From assembly GCA_019096195.1 (NCBI GenBank), contig JAGTXK010000021.1, positions 310,001-374,000 on the forward strand: 64,000 nt of DNA. The letters run 5' to 3'. This stretch comes from Boletus sp. NGJ (lineage: Eukaryota > Basidiomycota > Agaricomycetes > Boletales > Boletaceae). This document shows, piece after piece, positions 55,808-64,000 of the stretch; the stretch's first letter is position 1, and each line of letters begins with the position of its first letter. The notes beneath the pieces were generated by a model. The model ran no database searches. It saw only the letters and a program-made list of their open reading frames with translations, and was not told where the DNA came from. A program made the translations under genes and the position numbers.

Positions 55808-57765
55808 ATGCTGAAAATTCAGCAAGACTCAGCAATGGTACTTGACAGCGGTCGCTCTGCTGGAGTGTTTGCAGTTGCGTTCCACCCTGACGGAAGACAT
55901 CTTTTGGGTGGGAGTGGCGATGGAATTCAACGATGGCGAGTCACAGATGGTCAAGAAGTTGGAAAGCAAACGGGAATGTGGTTGCGTGCCATTTCCGTGT
56001 CGAGGGATGACAAGTGGATAGTCTGTGGAACTGCGGAGGGGGCAAGTGTATGGGATGCAGAGCTGCGTGAAAAGGTCATCGAGGTGGACTCGAAGGGCAG
56101 ACACTCGGTGTTGGCTGTCGACATCTCCCCAGACTCGACCAGGTTTGCCACTGGGACTGACGAGGACGTGAGTATCTGGAGCATCTCAAGCGGTGAGAGA
56201 CTCGTTCGCCCACTCGAGCATGACGCACAAGTTACGGGGGTCAAGTTTTCACCAAACGGCGAGCAGATCGCCACCGCCTGCTACGGTGGTCCCATCCGTG
56301 TTTTCAACACTCACAACGGCGACGAGGTCATCAATATCAAAACTACCGCTACACCGTCAACACACATAATCACTCCAGTTGCATGGTCGAACGATGGTCA
56401 GCAAATTTTTGCTGCATCTGAGGACAACAAAATCCGATCTTTCAAAGTCTCCACCGGGTCCCAGCTTGCTGAAATGCAGATTCTCGAAGATGGCATGGTC
56501 GAGTCTATCGCTCTGGCTACCAACGACAAATTCTTCGCCACGAACGCAGGTCGTACCATCTCATTCCTGGATACCTCAACACTGACTCGCATCGGCCCTG
56601 TCATTGAGGACAGTACGAGGATATTTTCAATTGCCCTCTCACTGGACAGTCGCTATCTTGCGACTGGACAACAGAACGGGAAAATCACTGTGCGTGACCT
56701 TGGCCATATTCTCCCAGAATTTTATGGTCCTTTCAGTGTAAGCATTTGGCCCCCATTTTGTCTCCAATATTGAGTCTTGACATGCTATGTTAGGTATCTA
56801 CTCCCGCGAAGCCGCAGCAAGACAAGCAGCCTTCGACCTCGGGCAGTCACGACAACGAGCGATCTGACTCCGCAGTGGTAGGATTGTTATTCGATCATCA
56901 AAACAATTTGCGCTGACTCCTTCACTGTGTACGTGCATCAGGTACAACCAGGGAAATCCAATGTAGTTGAGTCCGTCCCCCACAACGAGGACGGCGGTGG
57001 CGATCTCCTCGAGGTATTCATTTGTTCGTTGGTCCCTCCTTGGACCGAGTTCTCACAATCGCGTAGGTCGAGGTGCCGTCGAGTTCGCCCGCTCTTGAGT
57101 TCGACTACGACAAGGTTAGTAATCGCTCTTTTCTCTCATTTCCATGCTGACGCTCCTGCAGTCACTGTCCCCGGCGTCCTCCGTCCATCCCCACGAGAAA
57201 GAAGTACCGCCTCCTGACATGTCCAATGCCCCGTCACAGTCGTTGCATCCCTTACCCACGACCTCACCTCAGGATGCACCTCCAGAAGAAAATGTTAATA
57301 CGGCCAAGTCATCTCAGGGTATTTCAATGCTCAAAAGGTTGTTACCAACGAGGATCAAGAAGAGTAACGAGGACTCGGCATTGCGCAAGCCCGATCGCAG
57401 AAAGTCGCGTCAGGCTGCCGATGATCAATCTCGTTTCCAATCACCAGCAAGGGTAGAAGACTCAAATGCGAATGTGGGACCTTCGACGATGGCCGCCGCT
57501 AGACCTAAGCGAGTGAGTGCCTCCTTGATACACGATCTGATGTAGTGTGCCCAACATATCATTTTAGCGAGTGGTTGCGACATCTTTCAGAGTGCCAGAG
57601 CCCAAGGTCCATTGCTCGTCGACTTTGTACGCAGGGACTGATCAGACGTTGCAGCGTAAGTTGCCTACCAAGCCCGCTCAGTCAAACAAAGGTGCTTCTC
57701 GCAGTGGGCAAGGTGCTGCAGGTGCGGCGGAAGCAGGAGCAGTGCGTGCTTTTCTCGTGATGTAG
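55808..57765 (+). CDS. WD40-repeat protein with disordered C-terminal tail (about 560 aa)
   Basis: Exons 55808-56737, 56794-56877, 56942-57013, 57067-57114, 57162-57512, 57568-57765, all in phase. The first ATG gives MLKIQQDSAMVLD. Residues about 1-310 form seven WD40-like blades: FAVAFHPDGRHLLGGSGDG, LAVDISPDSTRFATGTDE, TGVKFSPNGEQIATACYGG, TPVAWSNDGQQIFAASED, SIALSLDSRYLATGQQNGK. The tail is Pro/Ser/Lys-rich with no domain. I recall many paralogues of this architecture in Agaricomycetes, often annotated by analogy to HET-E; here there is no NACHT or HET domain, so an incompatibility role is not supported. The end is the least certain part: a further small exon beyond 57765 is possible. It separates the two monooxygenase/P450 modules. 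Confidence 0.78.
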
Positions 57766-59440
57766 ACCACGGTCACAACAGCTCACGTCCTATTAGGCAC
57801 AGCGAGTGAATAATCCGTCTCATCCCTCGGCCGCGAGGATCCATGTAATGGTGCGCGTACTTCATTTGGCTTACATTCTTAGACTCACAGTGGGTCAGGA
57901 TCAAAGAGAATCAGGCGACGCAATCATTTCACTCAGGTTGCCCGCATGGATGTTGTGTCGTGGGTCAACTGATGAAGATGGGACCCATGGATGATCTAGG
58001 TGATTTGATATAGCAACGTGTAGATTGATCGTACAGTTTTTCACTGTCACCTTGTAGCATTGATGTGAGCTGTATCAAGCCGTCCATGATTGATCAAGCT
58101 CACTACTCAGTCAACAATCCCCGCAGAAATCGTGATACACACACAAAGGTTAGGATTGGAGGACACTACTGTACACTCCAAACTGAGAGTGTGTCAATCA
58201 AGACGAACTTGGTGCCTGCTAGGATGTCGCGTTCAACCTCCCGCTTCTTTCATCACGGATCCAGGTACTACTTAGTGCGAGCGTTCACGACCTGAAGTGA
58301 CTGTCCCTCCATGCAAACAGGGACCCGCTAGTAGACGATCGACTTTCGGAGGATTGACTACTCGTTCCAAGGGCACCATCAACATCGATGAGCTCTTCTT
58401 CACATCGTCCCTCTCAGGTGATGATACCGATGAAGGGAACGGGCGCATCCACAATCTTCACAATCTATTCTACTCTCTGATCACCGCACATGGAATCGCG
58501 AGTACAGCACGTTGAGACGATATGCTGGAGTGTATGCAACACCGCATGATGGCGGGGTGCTCGTCGGTCATGTATTCGACACGCTGTTTCGTTGGCACCC
58601 CGACGTACACGAAACGAGCGTCGCCGCGACGCTGAAATCATCCTTTACCTTGCCTTGCAATCGAGAGGACGCGCGGGAGGGGTCAGACATCGACGGGCAG
58701 TTCTGCCCCTCGGACTCGCCTTTTAATGCCATCATTGGGGTGAACCATCGGGAGCGTATTTGAGAACTTAATGGCCTGTGGTGTTTGATGTCACTAGGGC
58801 CGACTGGCCAATCAATTTGTACTGTACGATACCCATCAGTGCTACTCGGTGCTCATGGTCAGTTAGCTCACTTCCTCACTTGATCAAGCTTGTGAATAGG
58901 TAGAACACCGTAAGAAGTTGAACAAACTCATTCTGAGCTTAAATTATTGAGATCTCCAGGCAGTGTCGCTGTGATGTGCCGCGCTGAGCTCAGACTTCTT
59001 CATTCTCCGACAGTGTCGATGAATATTTTTGAGAATTCAACCTGCGTTGCCGCAATGCCGACAGTCGCTCTACCCTACTACCCAAGTTGCACTTTTACAC
59101 CGGGAAATGATAAGGTACTGTGCATAAGAATGCTAATTTTCAGCGTGATAGATACTCCACATTATGGCTTGATTCATACCGCACCTCTGGGTGCAGAAAT
59201 CGAGTAAAAAATGGTAGGTAGCTACATGCTGAACATGGCACGCTCAGCTTCGCCCTTTGGAAACACGATCATAGTCGGACGATGCGGACAAAGCAACGCC
59301 CTACCGGGTTTGCTTCCCTGCAACTGGCAGTCATCGTCATTTGTCATGCACACTATCTTGTCAATGAAGCCGTTCTTTGACCGACCCCGACCCTGTTCCA
59401 GTGAATCCGAGTCGGCACCATTAGTAATTCCCAACATCGA
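57766..59440. other. Intergenic, no gene recognised
   Basis: Frames at 58065-58295, 58297-58515, 58512-58763 and 58947-59207 (+) are short, change frame and match no known family; some may be decayed exons. Confidence 0.4.
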
Positions 59441-59518
59441 TGACCAAGTCTATGAGGACACATATAAGGCCACAGAGCCTTGATTGCCCTTTCATACTCT
59501 TCCGTATACATTTTCTAC

Positions 59519-60991
59519 ATGTCTCTACCTGATAAAACCACTGTCCTCATCGTAGGTGCGGGTCCAACTGGACTTGTCACCGCTCTCTCTCTCCTCCACC
59601 ATGGCTTCCATGATTTTATTATCGTCGACGCCATGTCCCAGGGGCAAAATATTTCCCGAGCCGTCGTAGTTCATGCTGCCACTCTGGAGGCAAGTTGTCT
59701 ATGCTGTTCATGTTCAATTTTCATATCTAAGCCATGTCTAGGCATTGGACACGATAGGTTGTGTCGACGACATTGTATCGCAGGGCATCAAAAATACTTC
59801 GTTCAGCGTCGGCTCTCGTTCTACAAAGCTTATTGCTGCTGATCTCAAGAGTCTCAAATCACACACTCAGCACCCATACGTTCTCGTCATCAGCCAGAAC
59901 GTCACTGAACGCGCACTCGAGAAGAAGTTGGCCAGCTCCGGTGTCATCGTCCATCGTCCTTTGAAAGTAGTTGGACTGAGGCGCAATGTGGATAATCCAC
60001 GGTTGAGTGATGTCACGTTTGAAGATGGAAGGGTAATCATGGCAAAGTATGTGATCGGCGCAGATGGCGCGCGTTCTTCGGTGAGCTTTTTCTGCACTCC
60101 TTGCACTTGGATATCGTCTCACATGAATTATAGGTCCGTACTATGGCTGGGATAGGTTTCTCTGACCCAACGATCATCGAAGGAGAAGAAGATAACATCC
60201 TTACTCAAGTGTTTCTTGCCGATGTCACTTTCGACAACATAGACACAAATGACGTCGCGCCGGGCATTACATTGTCCCCGAACGGTTTCTTTGTTTTCTT
60301 CCCCTTGCCACCGTCCTTCAACGACTCTCTCGCCTCCGAGGGCCGGGTCTCCATTTCTGAGAGAGTATACCGCATTGGCTGTGGTGTACCCTTGGAAGAA
60401 GGCGAAATCCCCCATTCACCTCCTAAGGAATATATCCAAAGTCTCGTCGACCGCTTCGGTCCGTATCGCCTTGCATCAGATCCCGCCGTGAACCCCAGCC
60501 CGAAACCGACATGTATCAAAGACATTGTCTGGACCTCCCGGTTCCGTAACCGTGCTTCCATCGCTGATACTCCATTCACCCGTCTTGGTCCCGGAGAGCC
60601 AGGTGGAGGCGGGGTGATCCTTCTGATTGGTGATGCTGCTCACATCCATTCCCCTGTCGGTGGACAAGGAATGAACCTGGGCTTGCGCGATGCGGTCTTC
60701 CTTGGAGAAGCACTCATGAAGCACATTCACGTTACCGAGACCCAGGAAATCTCCAAAGCGGACGAGATTCTTCGCGAATTCGCCACGGAGCGACATGCAC
60801 GTGCGCTCGAAGTGATCCAGTTCACGAAAGGTATTCTATCGTCCGAAGGCATGAAGTACCGAGAGAGGATGTCATGGTGGTGTCCCATTGACTCTGCAAC
60901 GGTTCGGGATTGGGTATTGTGGGTGGTTGGAAGTATTCCGTTCATTCAAAGGAAGATGGCATGGCAGCTGAGTGGATTAGGCAGGATGTAG
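59519..60991 (+). CDS. FAD-dependent aromatic monooxygenase copy 2, open (455 aa)
   Basis: Exons 59519-59689, 59742-60080, 60134-60991; total 1368 nt. Intron 1 starts with GC (gcaagt...gtctag), a GC-AG intron, where copy 1 has GT. Landmarks: VLIVGAGPTGLVTAL (ADP-binding GxGxxG), VIGADGARSS, LLIGDAAHIHSPVGGQGMN. The C-terminal thioredoxin-like domain found in longer phenol hydroxylases is absent. Family: FAD_binding_3 hydroxylases acting on aromatic or polyketide substrates. Start chosen at MSLPDKTT because the same start is kept in copy 1 and in the relic at 54461. Converges on the P450 copy 2, with a shared-pathway role inferred from the repeated pairing. Confidence 0.88.
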
Positions 60992-61170
60992 GAGATAGAA
61001 GGTAATGACTGGTTTGCATAACAGACATTGCCGACGAATCCGCTCACATTTCCGTCGTACTGCATGCCATTCGTTTGAATACGAGTCTGACCTGTAAATG
61101 TATGTATTACTATTTCCGTAGATAAAGTTATACCCTCCGTCGACTCTTCAAATTGCATGCAGTTTCTTCC

Positions 61171-61290
61171 CTTTGCCAGGGGCGGTTTCGCCACGGTGCG
61201 ACAGGTACGTGCGTTGGCCCAGCGATGGTTCGGGATTGGGTCTTGTAGGTAATGTTGCCGTTTATGCAGCGAAAGATGGGTTTAGGGAAT
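61171..61290 (+). pseudogene. Relic of a third monooxygenase 3' end
   Basis: tttcgccacggtgcgacagg (61187-61206) and, after an internal deletion, atgttgccgtttatgcagcg (61253-61272) match the end of copy 1 (RHARALE and MLPFMQRKMG) rather than copy 2. It sits between the intact copy 2 and the P450. Confidence 0.75.
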
Positions 61291-61570
61291 TCCACTGTAC
61301 TTATCACTATCTCCGGTTGTATATTCCTTTCTTTGTTCACGTTTTCGGTGCCAAGGGGAACACTCGGGTTTGTTTTCAGTTCTCAACGATCCTACATACC
61401 TCCCTCATCGGGAATGTGTCGAGTCCATACCTTTGATCGATATGATGGCGCAATCAAGCTGTATTCATCATCCATAGTAGTTGGCACCAAGTAGAGCACA
61501 TCGGATTATGTAAATAGGGCAAGTGTTCCGTACTGGCGTAAAACAAAATTTCCAGCAGATATTGCCGACC

Positions 61571-63912
61571 TCAGGCAACATACGGTCGGACACGCAAAGG
61601 TAACTTGCATCCCACCTCACCCGCAATCTTTGGTCGTGGAAGCACACCTCTTCCGATTTCAATCTTGGAATCAACACCATCACGCAGCTCAAAGATAAAG
61701 TTTTTCACGAGCACCGTCAAGACCGCCTACCAAAAAAAGGGCGTAAATGGTGAGCCACACACACACTTCACTTACACACCTTGAACTCCGTCACCGCAAA
61801 ATTCTTGCCCAAACATGTCCTCGGTCCATCCACGAACGTGAGCAAATGTCGATGTCCCTGGATTTCTTTCGCCTTGGCAGGTATCCCATCCTGGCCGTGT
61901 GCGTCCTCGAGCCATCGACTTGGCCGGAACATCTTCGCGTCCTCACCCCACATCGCGGCGGAGCGGTTCATGGATTCCATCGACACAGTGATCAGCGTGT
62001 CTTTAGCGATCGTCAGGCTGTCGACCAGTTGGTTGGTTTTGGTTCGGACAGGTTCGGAGAGCGGGATCACATCGTCTTCAATGGCCTGCGGCAGTGCCAT
62101 GTTCATCGTCAGTCATCGATAGTGCGACGTACATGATACGTGACGAGGAGTGGGAGGAGGGAGTTCAGTGCGGACTTACGATACGTGTAATTTCGACGAT
62201 AGGCGGGTGGATGCGGAGTATCTCGTGGACAACGGCGTCGAGGTAGGGAAGACTGTTGGTAAGTTGATCGTAAGTTGGATCTTCCCCATGCTGGAGAAGT
62301 TCGTTTCGCAACTTTGTCTGCACGTCCGGGTTCCGCGAGAGCTCGAGCAGGGCCCACTAGGAAACTGGTCAGTTTGATTCATGGGGAGTGCATGGGTACG
62401 ATTCACACTCAAGCTAACTAGACATGTATGATACAGTCAGGATGAGTTCGAGATCATATAGCGAACACATACCGGAAGTCGTTTCATATCCTGCGACGAG
62501 CAATACTTTCATCTATAAAATTACATTAACGGCGGACTTCGAGGACGGGTGCAACGGGATTCATTTACCTGGGCCATGACTTCATCTTTCGTCAACTGGA
62601 ACCCCGAATCCTTATTTGCCCCCTTGACTATTTTTCGAGTTGAGCAGATGAGTGGTGCATCCAAAGGAGCATTCGAAACAGACCACTTACTGAGCAACCC
62701 CATGATAGATCTCTCTTCCTTGCCCCCAACTACACCCATCTCCAATTCCTTCTGTGTTCGGGAGAGCAACACATTTGAGATCTCTTCCATTGCGACGTTA
62801 AGCTTCTGCATCAACCTTCCGCGTGCCGTAGGTATACCCACGAGGAACGGGAAGACCTGCGCCAACAGAAGAAGGCCTGTATTGACAACCGTAGAACGAG
62901 GGGACGCGCCGAATGTGTCAAAGATTTCGGTGACGTGTGCGTGCTTGCCTTGGAGCGCGCCAAAATTGTGAGAGAAACCTGCGAGGCCGATGGTATCGAG
63001 TCTGCCACAGTAATTATACATGCATCGCAAGAAGAGGGTAGGAGAACATACGATATGTGATTCATCCTTCAACATCAGGAAATCAGAAATTGGTAATGAA
63101 GATGTGTCAGGCAGTTTGACGAAACGTACCAGTTTTGGACCTCGATCGAGAGCGCTATCCCCACCATTCGACTCGATGAAAGCATCCCAAGCTCCTTTCG
63201 CCTTTACAGTTCACATTCACGTAAGATTGGGACTACCCACACAATGACAATCCGACCTTGTATGCTGAGTCGTAGAAAATTGATGTCAACTGTCGAATGG
63301 CAGCGATGCTGAAAGCAGGCGTCAGAGACTTGCGCTGTCTGGCCAAATCGGTCAATATTCCTCTCGTTAATGAGTCAAACCATGGATATACCTCTTATGA
63401 TTCTCTCCGTAGGCCCATAAGAGACCTTTCCCAAGCTCGATCCAAGCATCAGCGACACTACAACAACGTGATGGTGGGCATCAACCACGTACGATATTCG
63501 CGAGTACTTTTCTGGTTGCCGGGGTCTGAGTATATGTCCAGGTGTCCTTTGAATAAAAGTGTGCGATCGCCTTCGGATCATTCAAGACGATCGTCCTCTT
63601 CCCGAATGTCGACGGAATGGCGTATACCGGACCATATTCTACGGCCCATGCTTCGTATATGGCGCCCGAGTTCTCCGCGTCGAGGATCCGCTTGTTGGCA
63701 CCATACAGGAAGCTCTCGCTGGGTGGTCCTCGGAGCTGTGTGGTGTGGACCTGCCGATGGGATGTTCGGAGCCATCGAAGGAGGGCCCAGACCGTTGTGC
63801 AGGCGACGGCGGCATCGAACGCATACCACTGATAGGGACGAAGGTAGATCAAAATGGTGTCCGGGACCCCCGACGCCGTCCGAGGCGTGGATAATAAAGT
63901 ATCGAGTGACAT
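61571..63912 (-). pseudogene. Cytochrome P450 copy 2, one frameshift
   Basis: Same exon plan as copy 1, including the 11-nt micro-exon (62417-62407) and the 15-nt one; membrane helix, LLVAGYETTS, VHEILRIHPP and FVDGPRTCLGKNF are all present. Relative to copy 1, exon 4 has one extra base (ggacctcgatcgagagcgc against ggacctcgatcagagcgc, near 63147-63150), shifting the frame for the rest of the protein. All other exons stay open, so the damage is recent or a sequencing error. WADGE of copy 1 is WAYGE here. The TATA box is at the window edge (63986-63998). Confidence 0.8.
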
Positions 63913-64000
63913 AGTGGACGATAGTATGCCAGTTGAAACAGAGGTGCAACGTACGACTGCGTGAAATGTCGTTATACTCCCGAGCCCTTTATATGCCTCC

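Noticed and set aside
55808-57765. NLR or HET incompatibility protein
   Set aside because: Only WD40 blades and a disordered tail are visible; no NACHT, HET or other effector domain is encoded upstream.
46645-64000. Full secondary-metabolite gene cluster
   Set aside because: Only the monooxygenase and P450 are present; there is no PKS, NRPS, terpene synthase or transporter in the window. An accessory oxidative module is all that is supported.
1-64000. tRNA, rRNA, CRISPR or telomeric repeats
   Set aside because: B-box-like strings (for example gttcgagtcc near 13830) have no matching A box or cloverleaf; no CRISPR-like array or telomere repeat was seen.

Overview
The window looks like nuclear DNA of an agaricomycete basidiomycete. 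Almost every recognisable gene is broken by short introns (about 46-75 bp, GT...AG with CTNAC-like branch sites), promoters carry TATA boxes, and the families (CipC-like, NLR-less WD40 proteins, FAD monooxygenase/P450 pairs, CpG-decayed hAT and Harbinger elements) are typical of that group. Ceratobasidiaceae (Rhizoctonia-like) is my best guess, from memory of family resemblance only.

Layout. 1-0.9 kb: HAD glycerol-phosphate phosphatase (-), running off the left edge. 4.2-7.8 kb: large disordered Ser-rich protein (-). 9-21.5 kb: a repeat-built accessory region with four intact spliced genes for a small secreted peptide family (called SSP here; MFAKLS-type leader, short variable core, VPxL tail). 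They are interleaved with one intact and two decayed copies of a larger secreted protein that contains NHFRYW. 22.5-28.5 kb: conserved genes CipC-like (-), bZIP (+) and GDA1/CD39 nucleoside diphosphatase (+). 28.7-31.1 kb: inverted SSP copy (SSP5) and relics. 31.3-46.2 kb: transposon island, strongly CpG-depleted, with a complete-looking Harbinger (TAA target-site duplication, long TIRs) inserted in a hAT relic, a second hAT, a Copia fossil and a small Cys-rich secreted protein ORF. 46.6-64 kb: a two-gene accessory module (FAD monooxygenase + and cytochrome P450 -) present twice, separated by a WD40 protein gene; the housekeeping gene for ATP synthase subunit g sits inside the first copy only.

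How it fits together. The two modules show complementary damage: the left one has a frameshifted monooxygenase and an open P450, the right one an open monooxygenase and a frameshifted P450, so the window as a whole still has one readable copy of each. The SSP genes share promoter, intron position and 3' flank with each other and are repeatedly found next to, and converging on, the NHFRYW gene or its relics, which suggests a co-duplicating pair of secreted products. The CpG-poor island ends inside a 97-bp tandem duplication whose left unit is decayed and right unit is not.

Limits: splice sites were chosen by eye from GT/AG signals, frame continuity and paralogue comparison; no transcript or database evidence was used. 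CpG depletion was judged by reading, not counted.
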